The translations under genes and the position numbers were made by a program. Under the pieces are notes generated by a model, which was not told the DNA's origin, did no database searches, and worked only from the letters and a program-made list of their open reading frames with translations. A DNA stretch of 48,175 bases from Euryarchaeota archaeon UBA181 (GTDB lineage Archaea > Thermoplasmatota > Poseidoniia > Poseidoniales > Thalassarchaeaceae), in assembly GCA_002496725.1 (NCBI GenBank), contig DALI01000062.1:18969-67143 (forward strand), read 5' to 3'. Positions 1 to 8,148 of the stretch are shown here, piece after piece. Each line of letters starts with the position of its first letter. The stretch's first letter is position 1.

Positions 1-1
1 A

Positions 2-1378
2 TGGATTGAAGATAATCCTTGGGAGCCCGGGGAGAAGAGGGACAGGTGGGACTACAAAGACTGGGGCGGCCATAGTCAGAATCTCACTCCTGGTTCAGTA
101 GTACGACTGGAAGGGGTGTCTGTTAACGAGTGGAACGACAAGAAATCAATCAATATCAACAGGACCTCAAGGATTTCCGTCTTAAGGGAGGGTGGACAAG
201 CCAATCTACAGTCATCTGACGAGCCAATCAATATCCAGAAGGCATCCCAATCAGAGGGCTTCGTGAACATTGTTGCTAGGGTCCTCTCTACGAAGCCCGA
301 TGTAATAGTGAAGAGGGACGGATCGGGAGAGCTTCATGTTGTCAGAGGTCGCTTAGCAGATGACACTGGAAGCATAGGCATGCTTTCATGGTCAGAATTT
401 GATTACGAGCCGGGCACTCTTCTGAAGATAGAGGGGGCATCAATAAGGAGGTTCAGGGATACCCCGGAGGTAAACATTGGAGACACCACAAGAGTGGAGG
501 TGTTCCATGACAACTCCTTTGCAAGTATGGAGGATCTAGCTTCCACTACGAGCAGTACTATTTCCGGCCTTAGAAACGGTATGAGGGATGTTGAGATAAC
601 CCTCCAAGTTGAATCTTGGTATCAGAGGACATTTACCTCCAATGATGGCTCTGAGAAGGTCGTCCGAAGTGGAGATGTGATGGATCCTACTGGGAGATGC
701 AGGCTAACGGCTTGGTGCGACTTCGATCCAAAGCCAGGTGACTTCATACACCTCAAGGAAGCTAGGGTTCAATCTTGGCAGGGATCCCCAGATCTCGTTA
801 TTGATGATCTGGCCCAGGCTACAAATCTGGAAAGCCCCACTTGGGAGAAGATAGATCCGGGGGATCACTGGGTCGATGTCGGACTTACTGAACTAGTATC
901 GGGAGGCACCAGAAGAGGAATCAGGACCACTGGGACTGTGGTACTGGTTACTGGAGACTCGGGAATAATTGAAAGATGTCCCGTGAAGCTACCGGATAGG
1001 GAAAGGAAATGTCGGAAGAGACTCAGAGATGGAAGTTGCATTGATCACGGACCACAGAGGGGAGAAGAGGATCTGCGAATCCGAATGGTACTGGATAATG
1101 GGGTATCCAACGTATCTCTCTTGCTTTCCAAGGAACCAGCAGAGAAGTTTCTGGGAATGACCCAAGCGGAAGTAGCGGAAAAGATATCCAAGGATGGACA
1201 AGAGTCTTTCCTTACCTCAGTCAGGGAGCAATCGTTAGGAATGAGCGTCTCAGTCAATGGCCTAGCACTCATAGATGATCAAGGTGCGATGCTACTTGCT
1301 GATAGCGTACAGGGAGATGGCCTGACAGCATCTCAAGCCGCGGATATGATCATCGAAAAGTGGGAGGTGGTCATGTGA
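2..1378 (+). CDS. rpa: Replication protein A (ssDNA-binding, multi-OB), 5' partial
   Basis: This is single-stranded-DNA binding protein of the archaeal RPA type, used in replication, repair and recombination. The reading frame is open to the left edge of the window, so the N-terminus is missing; the GTG at 116 lies inside an OB fold and is not a real start. At least three further OB-like units can be followed (about nt 250-500, 580-820 and 850-1330). The last carries a zinc-ribbon-like ligand set at nt 977-1048, spaced C-x10-C-x8-C-x2-H, as in the C-terminal domain of RPA70-type proteins. The stop overlaps the start of the next gene by one base (TGATG), indicating translational coupling. I am confident of the family, less so of the number of OB folds upstream. 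Confidence 0.85.
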   Translation, partial: WIEDNPWEPGEKRDRWDYKDWGGHSQNLTPGSVVRLEGVSVNEWNDKKSININRTSRISVLREGGQANLQSSDEPINIQKASQSEGFVNIVARVLSTKPDVIVKRDGSGELHVVRGRLADDTGSIGMLSWSEFDYEPGTLLKIEGASIRRFRDTPEVNIGDTTRVEVFHDNSFASMEDLASTTSSTISGLRNGMRDVEITLQVESWYQRTFTSNDGSEKVVRSGDVMDPTGRCRLTAWCDFDPKPGDFIHLKEARVQSWQGSPDLVIDDLAQATNLESPTWEKIDPGDHWVDVGLTELVSGGTRRGIRTTGTVVLVTGDSGIIERCPVKLPDRERKCRKRLRDGSCIDHGPQRGEEDLRIRMVLDNGVSNVSLLLSKEPAEKFLGMTQAEVAEKISKDGQESFLTSVREQSLGMSVSVNGLALIDDQGAMLLADSVQGDGLTASQAADMIIEKWEVVM

Positions 1379-2316
1379 TGGAGCCCCAGAGGAGAATTCG
1401 TCAAAGTGCCATCAGGATGCTCGCGCATGAGTACTCCGAAGCCTCTCTTACTGAGATGGGTGCCGGTGAGTTTGATCCATCCTTCGTCATTACAAAACTC
1501 GGTGCTAGGGTGAATAGGGCACTTGTTGCAGGTGTAATCGACAGAATGGAGAGAAGAGACGGCGACAACGGTCCTAGTTATTCCGGGCACATCCGAGATC
1601 CGACAGGAAATCACGTGTTCAATATCGCCCCATTCCAAGAAGAGATGCATGCCGAGGCAGAGGAGCTCCTTGCTAGATTCGAGTCAGGGGATAGATTTCT
1701 TATCTCCCTAGCAGGCAAGGCAAGATGGTTCGAGACAGAGGATGGAGGGGTATTCACATCCCTCAGAGTTGAGCAACTGGCAATCATAGACAAAGAGAGG
1801 TATTCCAGATGGCTTGTAGATGCGGCCGACTCCACACTCAGGAGGATCAAGGCATACGAAGACTCCGTGGGCGTCGAGACTACCCCTAGGGATATGGAAG
1901 ACTCAGGAATCCCTTCTGATATCATCAACGGACTAGTCCAAGCTAGATCCCACTATCCAGAATTTGATACCGAGAACTACAGGGTAGGTGTTCTTCAGGC
2001 CCTGTCAATCGCATCTGGGAGATCCAGTATGGCCGACTCCCCTCCTCCCGCTAACTCAGTTCAAGTGAATATGCCAGATTCAGAAACCGAGTCCGTTTCC
2101 AAAGTACATATAGAGCCCGAAGGGGACTTATCCACGACTATCATAAGCGCAATAAAGGCATCAGACAGAGGAGAAGGAGCCGAATATGACACGATTATTC
2201 TTTCGTGCATTCAGTCCGGCTTCTCCAGGGAGGAAGCAGAGGACGCCCTTGAAGGAATGAGGGATGTCGATGGTACGATAATCGAGCCTAGGTTCGGATT
2301 CTTCCAGATACTCTAG
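1378..2316 (+). CDS. RPA-associated protein (COG3390-like)
   Basis: This protein of about 312 residues has an OB-fold core near residues 15-130 followed by helical and acidic C-terminal segments. Its position directly behind rpa, with a one-base TGATG overlap, is the arrangement known for archaeal RPA-associated proteins, which copurify with RPA in haloarchaea. I chose the ATG at 1378 because a strong ribosome site (GGAGGTG, 1363-1369) precedes it; a GTG at 1360 would put that site inside the coding sequence. The last 65 residues resemble a small winged-helix or UBA-like helical unit, seen in the repeated pattern of E-x2-I-ILSCIQSGFSREEAEDAL; that domain call is uncertain. It overlaps the facing gene by 4 bases. 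Confidence 0.75.
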   Translation: MEPQRRIRQSAIRMLAHEYSEASLTEMGAGEFDPSFVITKLGARVNRALVAGVIDRMERRDGDNGPSYSGHIRDPTGNHVFNIAPFQEEMHAEAEELLARFESGDRFLISLAGKARWFETEDGGVFTSLRVEQLAIIDKERYSRWLVDAADSTLRRIKAYEDSVGVETTPRDMEDSGIPSDIINGLVQARSHYPEFDTENYRVGVLQALSIASGRSSMADSPPPANSVQVNMPDSETESVSKVHIEPEGDLSTTIISAIKASDRGEGAEYDTIILSCIQSGFSREEAEDALEGMRDVDGTIIEPRFGFFQIL

Positions 2317-3323
2317 CTACGGGTTCCATCAAGTAAAAACGATGCTTGATTCATCTTATCCCTAATCCTCTTCATTGAGGTCTCAGAGACGACCTTTTCT
2401 CTGAGATAAGAGTTCCCAGTTAGCTTTGCGAAGTTCCCTATTCTGGCTCCTCTGATTTCTGCGATATCAGTGGAAATACGCATGAATCTGGACTTTACTA
2501 TTTCCTCGCTCACAGGCCACCCCCTGCGCTTTGCAAGTCTGAGCAGGAGCTCCTTTTGATTCTCCCCCCAGATTCCACCGCTACCTCTCAAGATCGTACC
2601 TATCACTCTGTCAAGATCGCCAACAGATGCTGAAATCACTCTGAGGTCTTCCTGAGTAACTTGGTCAAGGGTATCTATCCCCAAGACGAGTGAGTCATAG
2701 GCATCCTCGATAACCGCAATGGGCGAATCAGAATGGAAATCAGTCCCAACTAGATTTAGCGACCCATCTTCAATCTCATCAGTCTCGATTTTCATAGAAT
2801 CTAGCGGTACTTTGATGCCGTTTCTTCTGAGGCTCCTCTTGATCCTCCCCCACCCATTTAGCTGATTAGTCAGAACTCCAGCCACTCTCCCCATCAGAAC
2901 AGTCCGGTTTCCAGTCAAGGGGGCCTCAAGCCTTATGCATAGCTCATGCAGGTCATCTCGATCCATTCCAGCAAGCTTCTCGATAGTCATCCTCCTGGAG
3001 TCGAAATTCAGATGTAGCCATAATCTCTGGCGCCTCTCACGTTGCGATCCTGAAGACTTGATTCCGAATATCTTGAGTACTTCTCCAAGCTCATTGTGAC
3101 TCATTGACTGGATTCCGTCCCAAGATAGGTCTAGGTCTTGCAACGCGAGACTCTGTATTAATCTCGCTCTGAGGACCTCGACTGAACCACTCTTCGAGAT
3201 CTTTTTGGATTCAGCGAGTTCCCGTAACTCCACCAGCCTCCCCCTGTAAAGAATATCCAGAGAGGAAACATCGTAATTCAAACTAACACCAGTTGCTCGG
3301 CTACCGATGATGGTCATATCCAT
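2313..3323 (-). CDS. Protein with three SAP-like domains
   Basis: The N-terminal half holds three consecutive helix-loop-helix units of the SAP type, at about residues 27-60, 76-106 and 120-152. Each has the L-x2-L-x5-I/L-x3-G/N-x-R-x2-R/L-x-L spacing typical of SAP motifs, which usually bind DNA. The remaining 180 residues are mixed helical, with acidic stretches, and I do not recognise a domain there. No enzyme motif is visible. Placement next to the RPA genes (tail to tail, overlapping by 4 bases) is suggestive of a DNA role but is not evidence of coregulation. The start is ATG, with a second ATG two codons later; no clear ribosome site precedes either. Confidence 0.6.
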   Translation of the reverse strand: MDMTIIGSRATGVSLNYDVSSLDILYRGRLVELRELAESKKISKSGSVEVLRARLIQSLALQDLDLSWDGIQSMSHNELGEVLKIFGIKSSGSQRERRQRLWLHLNFDSRRMTIEKLAGMDRDDLHELCIRLEAPLTGNRTVLMGRVAGVLTNQLNGWGRIKRSLRRNGIKVPLDSMKIETDEIEDGSLNLVGTDFHSDSPIAVIEDAYDSLVLGIDTLDQVTQEDLRVISASVGDLDRVIGTILRGSGGIWGENQKELLLRLAKRRGWPVSEEIVKSRFMRISTDIAEIRGARIGNFAKLTGNSYLREKVVSETSMKRIRDKMNQASFLLDGTRS

Positions 3324-3376
3324 TGCGTGCGGATTTCCTATGAAATACCAGTTTTACGAGGAGAGACTACTCGCCA

Positions 3377-4447
3377 CTACTCATCTAGTAAAATGAAGGG
3401 AGGACTCTCTGGATCGGTGTGGAAGTCCTTGGGGACATCTCTGGAAACTTCCTTAATCATCGTCTCCCAGTCTCTCAGCGATGCTATGGTCGCTCGCTCA
3501 TGGTCTGAATGCCTTATTACTCTGTGAAGGCCTACGGTTCTCGAACCGTTCTTGGATACGAACTCTAGTCTAATTTCCACATGAACCTCCTCCTCTATTA
3601 CCTCTCCATCCGGATCGAGACATACTTGTTCAAGAGTCAGATCACGAGTGGCCTCGGCCTGTTTTATTAGTGATCTAACCTGCCTGTGTCTGACCATAAC
3701 CCCCGTCTTCTCAAGCATTTCTAGATTAAGCGCCCCAAGCATAGAATTCTGGACTCCCCAACACGTTTCCCCCTCCTTCTCTGAGATTTCTCTGGCGATG
3801 CTATTCGGAAACCGGTTCCTCGCTAGTAACACTACTAAGTCAGAATAAGCAGGTGGAAGAAAATGTGGATCTCCCTCATTCAATCCCTCGGGAAGTAGCG
3901 AATGCCTCCTGCTGACTAGATTGGAACCCTCATATACGCCCCTTGAGGTGACAAATCCATCAATATCTCCAGAGGACCTCAAATCCTCCATCCACTTCGC
4001 CAAACTAATTGCATCACTGGGGACATCTCCCTTGTCTGCAATCGATGAGTATGCCCTCGGATCGAGGATTCTTAGTCCACCCCTGGCTCTCCTAAGCTGC
4101 CTTCTGATCAGTTTGTTGTCACAGAGGAGTATTGCAGATTTGGGCTGATATTGTATCTTATTATCCGATACCAAGATTCGATAAGGCCTAATTGGGGTTC
4201 TAGCACCTACGACTTTACACCCCGCCTGGAGGATACTCATCATGTTTCCATGAACCAGTATCGCAGGCAAGGCTAGGACATCCGCCTCCCCTGTCTCTAG
4301 CATATCCAGGCCGTGAGAAAGACTGCTTGCCTCGGTTCGTGTAATATCCAACCCAGATGAGTCCCTAGAATCTATGAATGAATCCATTCTTGTGCCTACC
4401 GGGCAACTCGGAGAATCGAGTGTAGTGAGAGTCAGCCCTTCTTCCAT
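3377..4447 (-). CDS. Degenerate hydroxymethylbilane synthase (HemC)-fold protein
   Basis: The protein (356 residues) can be laid along porphobilinogen deaminase. The N-terminal part gives a GTRMDSF segment, then LETGEADVLALPA in place of the family's acidic block before HSMKD. Next comes KLIRRQLRRARGGLRILDPRA, which parallels the family's TSSLRRQ-x-L-x3-RPDL-x-I-x2-LRGN. Finally FLPPAYSDLVVLLAR parallels LPA-x-GQGA-x-x-IE-x-R. The catalytic Asp of HSMKD and the Cys that anchors the dipyrromethane cofactor (LEGGC) are absent, so heme-pathway catalysis is unlikely. The start is taken as ATG 4447, which has GAGGTGG five bases upstream; a GTG at 4456 is the alternative. It is divergent from GGPP synthase across a shared AT-rich promoter. 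The family assignment is by eye and moderate. Confidence 0.4.
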   Translation of the reverse strand: MEEGLTLTTLDSPSCPVGTRMDSFIDSRDSSGLDITRTEASSLSHGLDMLETGEADVLALPAILVHGNMMSILQAGCKVVGARTPIRPYRILVSDNKIQYQPKSAILLCDNKLIRRQLRRARGGLRILDPRAYSSIADKGDVPSDAISLAKWMEDLRSSGDIDGFVTSRGVYEGSNLVSRRHSLLPEGLNEGDPHFLPPAYSDLVVLLARNRFPNSIAREISEKEGETCWGVQNSMLGALNLEMLEKTGVMVRHRQVRSLIKQAEATRDLTLEQVCLDPDGEVIEEEVHVEIRLEFVSKNGSRTVGLHRVIRHSDHERATIASLRDWETMIKEVSRDVPKDFHTDPESPPFILLDE

Positions 4448-4505
4448 CGCATCCACCTCTAGGGAGGGAGCACGTACTGTGCCCGACCAAGCGCACGCAC
4501 ACTTG

Positions 4506-4518
4506 TTGATATATGCGA
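4506..4518. promoter_or_regulatory. Shared TATA-like element between divergent genes
   Basis: A self-complementary ATATAT core lies at 4509-4514. It is 31 bases upstream of the GTG start of GGPP synthase, which fits an almost leaderless transcript, and about 64 bases upstream of the HemC-like gene on the other strand, which has its own ribosome site. The distances fit archaeal box A placement near -26. No BRE was assigned. Confidence 0.35.
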
Positions 4519-4542
4519 CCCTATCCCTAACACCTGATAGTC

Positions 4543-5523
4543 GTGGTAACTAGGCTCTCTGTCAAGCGCGGCTTAGACAAGCGTTTGAACATGTTCGAGG
4601 AGGAGCTGGAGAATCTTGTCCAAGAGGCAATTTCCTCCAAGGGAGCTCCAGCTATGGATTTAGCTAGGGACGTGCTACTAGCAGGTGGTAAAAGATTGAG
4701 ACCTCTCTTGGCTATTCTGTCATATGAGGCCGCAGGCGGAAGGGATGTCAGCGAAGTAATGGATCTCGCATTATCTTCAGAGCTCATTCACACGGCCACT
4801 CTGATTCATGATGATATCTATGACCAGTCCAGATTCAGGAGAGGGAGGCCCACGATCCACTCATCACACGGCCTAGCACATGCAATCATAGCAGGGGACT
4901 ACCTATTCGCACTCGGATTCTCCAAGGGCGGCCGTTACAATCTGGATGTTGTAGATATGATAGCAAGCTCCTGTACTAACATCGCGAGGGGCGAGTTACA
5001 GCAGTTCAATCACATAGGAGACCTTACTACGACTCCAGAGGACTATTACTCGATAATAGATGGTAAGACTGTAGGGCCATTCGCTACGGGGACCTCTTGC
5101 GCGGCCATGGTCGCAGGGGCCTCTAAGGAGGTTTCAGAAATGATGTATGAGTTTGGGACTGAATTTGGTAGGGCTTTCCAGCTGGTGGATGACCTCTTAG
5201 ACCTCACAGGAGATCCAGAAATGGGTAAGCCCAGAGGTACAGACGTCCATGAGGGGAAGATGACGCTTCCACTGATTCATGCCCTGACGACCCTACATGG
5301 TCCCGAGAGGGAGCATTTAGCAGATGTTCTCAGTAATTTCAGTGACGATAGGTGGAATGAGCTAACGTCACTTCTCGAGATATCCGAGTCATTCAATTAC
5401 ACTACTCAGCTTATTCAGAATCATGTTGATCGGGCCCTCAAAATTCTATCCAAACTACCTCACTCAGAAGCCAAAGATCTCATTTCCGAGGTGGCTGTAA
5501 TCTCTAGAAATAGGAGAGTATGA
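4543..5523 (+). CDS. idsA: Geranylgeranyl diphosphate synthase (trans-polyprenyl synthetase)
   Basis: This enzyme condenses isopentenyl diphosphate onto allylic diphosphates to give the C20 chain used for archaeal ether lipids. Both aspartate-rich motifs are intact: DDIYD at residues 90-94, followed by RRGRPT, and DDLLD at 216-220. The GGKRLRP substrate-binding motif is at 48-54. Residue 85, five before the first Asp motif, is Ala rather than an aromatic, consistent with a product longer than farnesyl diphosphate. The length (326) is normal. The GTG start at 4543 lies about 30 bases from a TATA-like element; an ATG at 4591 would trim 16 residues. The stop overlaps the following reductase start (ATGA). 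Confidence 0.92.
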   Translation: MVTRLSVKRGLDKRLNMFEEELENLVQEAISSKGAPAMDLARDVLLAGGKRLRPLLAILSYEAAGGRDVSEVMDLALSSELIHTATLIHDDIYDQSRFRRGRPTIHSSHGLAHAIIAGDYLFALGFSKGGRYNLDVVDMIASSCTNIARGELQQFNHIGDLTTTPEDYYSIIDGKTVGPFATGTSCAAMVAGASKEVSEMMYEFGTEFGRAFQLVDDLLDLTGDPEMGKPRGTDVHEGKMTLPLIHALTTLHGPEREHLADVLSNFSDDRWNELTSLLEISESFNYTTQLIQNHVDRALKILSKLPHSEAKDLISEVAVISRNRRV

Positions 5524-6641
5524 TCTTCGAGGTCACCATGCGAGAAGAATCCGAAGTCTGGGACGTCATTGTAATCGGAGGAGGGCCAGCTGGCTCGACA
5601 GTTGCTAGGTACGTTGCCGAGGGAGGTAAGAGGGTTCTTGTCCTTGATGGGAGGGATCCGATAGGTTCGCCTCTCCAGTGCGGCGAATTAGTACCTACGA
5701 ATGATGAGATGAGGAAACTATGTCCCAACGTACCGGACATAGACGACCTGTTGCAGACTCCCAAAGAAGCGATATCACGAAGAACCTCGGAGATGCATAT
5801 AGTTCCGCCTTCTGGAAAGCCTCTGAGGTACCCATTCGAAGGACTGATGCTGAATCGTGTCCTACATGATGAGTGGTTGGTGAACTTGGCTTCCTCCAAG
5901 GGTGCGGTATACATCACTGGGGCTAGAGTTGAGTCCGTCGAAGAAGAGATAGTTACTCTACGTGACGGTCGTGAGTTCAAGGCGAGAGTGATCGTCGGTG
6001 CCGGAGGGCACAACGATCCACTTAGAAGGGATCACTGGACTGAGTCATCCCTCAAGATCCCGATAAAATTCGTTCTAATGGAGGGACAATTCGGAGATGC
6101 TGTGGAGTTACATTTTGGCTCAATGGCCCCTGGCGGATATGCGTGGGTTTTCCCCAAAGACAATGGTGCCAACATAGGACTTGGAATACAGAACAAATTC
6201 GCTAGGGGGGTCTCCCTAAACAGTCTAGCAGATGAATTCATTTCAAAGTATGAAGGAGATGTTACTTTCAGGGGAGCAGGCTCCCTACCGATGTCAGGCA
6301 CGATAAAGCACTTCGTGAAGGATAACCACTTGTTGGTCGGGGACTCTGCTGGCATGGTTCTGCCATCTAACGGTGCAGGGATCACAATTGCCATGGTAGG
6401 GGGAAGAATCGCCGGTCAGGTAATAGTTTCTCACTTGGAAAACGGTACTTCACTGCATGAGTACGAGAAGGAATGGCGACTTCAGATGGGAGCTGTTATG
6501 AGGAACTCGAAGCTATCCTTCAAGATTGGTAGTTGGATAATGCGTCTACCAGACTGGATCCTGAATCTAGCTTTCAATCCCCTCACCAAGCCGTTCGTCT
6601 GGAGATTCGTCACTTGCCGCAAGCCATTTTTCATATTCTGA
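5520..6641 (+). CDS. Geranylgeranyl reductase family flavoprotein
   Basis: This FAD-dependent oxidoreductase is of the kind that saturates the isoprenoid chains of archaeal phospholipids. The dinucleotide-binding GGGPAG is at residues 20-25. Also visible are the second family block with a Cys (LQCGELV, about residue 55) and the late FAD-contacting LVGDSAGMVLPSNGAGI block near residue 277. The length of 373 is typical. It sits in an operon directly after GGPP synthase with a four-base ATGA overlap, which supports a lipid role. An internal ATG at 5538 (MREESEVWD) is a plausible alternative start. The C-terminal 60 residues form hydrophobic/basic helices, consistent with membrane association. 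Substrate (lipid, GGPP or menaquinone chain) cannot be told from sequence. Confidence 0.85.
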   Translation: MIFEVTMREESEVWDVIVIGGGPAGSTVARYVAEGGKRVLVLDGRDPIGSPLQCGELVPTNDEMRKLCPNVPDIDDLLQTPKEAISRRTSEMHIVPPSGKPLRYPFEGLMLNRVLHDEWLVNLASSKGAVYITGARVESVEEEIVTLRDGREFKARVIVGAGGHNDPLRRDHWTESSLKIPIKFVLMEGQFGDAVELHFGSMAPGGYAWVFPKDNGANIGLGIQNKFARGVSLNSLADEFISKYEGDVTFRGAGSLPMSGTIKHFVKDNHLLVGDSAGMVLPSNGAGITIAMVGGRIAGQVIVSHLENGTSLHEYEKEWRLQMGAVMRNSKLSFKIGSWIMRLPDWILNLAFNPLTKPFVWRFVTCRKPFFIF

Positions 6642-6681
6642 AACAACTCAAAGCCCCCTCCAAGGTCTAAATGACTCAGGA

Positions 6682-6705
6682 GAGAATTAACAAAATGCAA
6701 TTCTC
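6682..6705. repeat. Inverted repeat upstream of small membrane protein
   Basis: GAGAATT and AATTCTC form a perfect 7-base inverted repeat with a 10-base spacer. It lies about 45-65 bases before the ATG of the small membrane protein and 41 bases after the reductase stop. It could be an operator or a hairpin at the end of the lipid operon transcript; there is no following T-run, so a terminator is less likely. Confidence 0.3.
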
Positions 6706-6748
6706 ACAGAGCTACATTAAGGGAAAGTCTGCATTTCATTCTTCAAAT

Positions 6749-6931
6749 ATGATGAATAGTAATCAGTTTCCACAACCACAGCCCGGTTCGTCACAAGATG
6801 GCGGGACATCTTTCTGGATTCTAGCCCTCTCCTTCTTCTTCACTCTCATCTTTCCAGGTGGAATATTGACTTTCCTCTGCCCTTTAATGGTACGTGGATT
6901 CATGATTACGCCTAGATGGTGGGCCTATTGA
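6749..6931 (+). CDS. Small membrane protein, unknown function
   Basis: A 60-residue protein with a short polar Gln/Pro/Ser-rich N-terminus, then a strongly hydrophobic stretch (residues 22-50, broken by PGG in the middle) and a WWAY end. It could form one long membrane helix or a re-entrant hairpin. I chose the tandem ATGs at 6749/6752 because a TATA-like ACATTAAG lies about 30-35 bases upstream; the longer reading from 6671 would run through an inverted repeat. There are no recognisable relatives. It is convergent with the methyltransferase gene, with a 29-base gap. The hydrophobic composition and lack of other content in this stretch are the only evidence that it is real. Confidence 0.4.
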   Translation: MMNSNQFPQPQPGSSQDGGTSFWILALSFFFTLIFPGGILTFLCPLMVRGFMITPRWWAY

Positions 6932-6960
6932 ATATTTCCAATCAGCTAAGTGACTAATTA

Positions 6961-7674
6961 CTAATCCGCTTTGGTCCCTTCCCATATTGTGACCATTCCA
7001 GGAAAAACAACCTTGGCTCTGACGTTGCTAAAACCCTCTTCAGAAATCATTTCGACGTAGTCTCTGGTGGTCCCAAAGCTGACGTAAGTCCTAGTTAGCC
7101 ACTTCCAGGGGTGACTTCCAGTTCTGTATATCATTCGAGCATACATGCTCACATACGTCCTCATCCATAGCCATCCCAAGAAGCCATGAAAACGATTAAT
7201 CTTAGCTGGATCAGCAATGATGAACTTCCCTCCTGGCTTCAGAACCCTAAGGGCTTCAGATATTCCAGCTCTTTTATCGAACCAGTCCCTGAATGAGAAT
7301 AGCGTACAAACCGCATCAAAGGATGAGTCCTCAAAGGGTAAATCTTCAGCCTTGCCCTCAATGAAGGTCGCAGGATCATCTCCTCTCGATTTACGAGCTG
7401 AGTTGACTCTGTTCTCAGCTACTTTCAGCATCTCTTGAATGGGGTCCAAGCACACCAAATCATACCCAATTACATCTTCTGCAAAGCTGCCGGGGCCACA
7501 ACCCACCTCCAATATCCTACCTCCTTCGGGAAGTCTTTCTCTGACCATCCGCCTCCATTTGGAGACTTGTCCGAACGTTGCCACCCTATTCACTCTGTCA
7601 TAGACTGGAATGGTGGCTTCGAGGTTTCTCTGGAGCTCTTCCCAGTCTTCCTTGCCAATGGTCTCGGTGTCCAC
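6961..7674 (-). CDS. UbiE-like class I SAM-dependent methyltransferase
   Basis: A Rossmann-fold methyltransferase with motif I ILEVGCGPG, a motif II Asp (CLDPIQEML), the AEDLPFEDSSFDAV block and the post-III LKPGGKFIIAD block. This set is typical of the UbiE/COQ5 family that methylates quinone precursors, and FSFRDWFDKRAGISEALRVLKPGG is especially UbiE-like. A role in menaquinone synthesis is plausible but cannot be separated from other lipid or small-molecule methylation. The GTG at 7674 is preferred: a GGGGGAGG ribosome site ends four bases before it and would otherwise be translated as an odd glycine run. The longer alternative starts at GTG 7725 (254 residues). Confidence 0.7.
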   Translation of the reverse strand: MDTETIGKEDWEELQRNLEATIPVYDRVNRVATFGQVSKWRRMVRERLPEGGRILEVGCGPGSFAEDVIGYDLVCLDPIQEMLKVAENRVNSARKSRGDDPATFIEGKAEDLPFEDSSFDAVCTLFSFRDWFDKRAGISEALRVLKPGGKFIIADPAKINRFHGFLGWLWMRTYVSMYARMIYRTGSHPWKWLTRTYVSFGTTRDYVEMISEEGFSNVRAKVVFPGMVTIWEGTKAD

Positions 7675-7760
7675 AAGGCCTCCCCCGCCATGACACATAT
7701 TTGGATAGTTCCCGCCCGAGGCCACTCTCTACCCGCTAGGTTCCGATGTGAGACTCACTA

Positions 7761-7780
7761 GGTTATTATCATAAACTCGG
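7761..7780. promoter_or_regulatory. Bidirectional promoter region, ATP synthase operon / methyltransferase
   Basis: The AT-rich core ATTATCATAAAC sits between the divergent genes. Read on the plus strand, CATAAACTC is centred near 7774, placing initiation near 7800 and giving a leader of about 12 bases to atpH. Read on the minus strand, TTTATGAT would serve the methyltransferase. Assignment is by spacing only. Confidence 0.3.
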
Positions 7781-7811
7781 CATTGGTCCCCTTGTAACAT
7801 AGGTGCATGAA

Positions 7812-8129
7812 ATGGGTCGTGAGACAGTCCTTAAGGCAATTAGAAATGCCGAGAACAAAGCAAAGGAAATTATCTCAGGCGCAGAGTCTGAAGCCTCCGA
7901 GATAGTCACGAAAGCTAGGCTCTCGGCGACTGAGACCATCCAATCCGGAAGGGCAAATTCTGAGTCGAATAGCCAGGGGATGATTTCTGAGGCGAGAGGT
8001 CTCGCAGAGAACGAAGCAAAGAAGGTCTCCAAGGCCGGTGACTCATCAATAAACTCAATTCATCAGGGCAGTGACGGCAATAGGGAGAAGGCCGTGAAGA
8101 TTGTTTTAGATGCATTCAGATCAAATTAA
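7812..8129 (+). CDS. atpH: A-type ATP synthase subunit H (peripheral stalk)
   Basis: A 105-residue, almost entirely helical protein rich in Ala, Glu, Lys and Ser with heptad-like spacing, as expected for AhaH, which pairs with subunit E in the peripheral stalks of the A1Ao ATP synthase. It is the first gene of the operon, immediately before subunit I, the usual archaeal position. ATG 7812 is chosen because AGGTG at 7801-7805 serves as ribosome site; the GTG at 7803 overlaps that site. The sequence itself is low-complexity coiled coil, so the identification rests on position and composition together. Confidence 0.75.
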   Translation: MGRETVLKAIRNAENKAKEIISGAESEASEIVTKARLSATETIQSGRANSESNSQGMISEARGLAENEAKKVSKAGDSSINSIHQGSDGNREKAVKIVLDAFRSN

Positions 8130-8148
8130 TCGTCGGAGAGTGCCTTGA

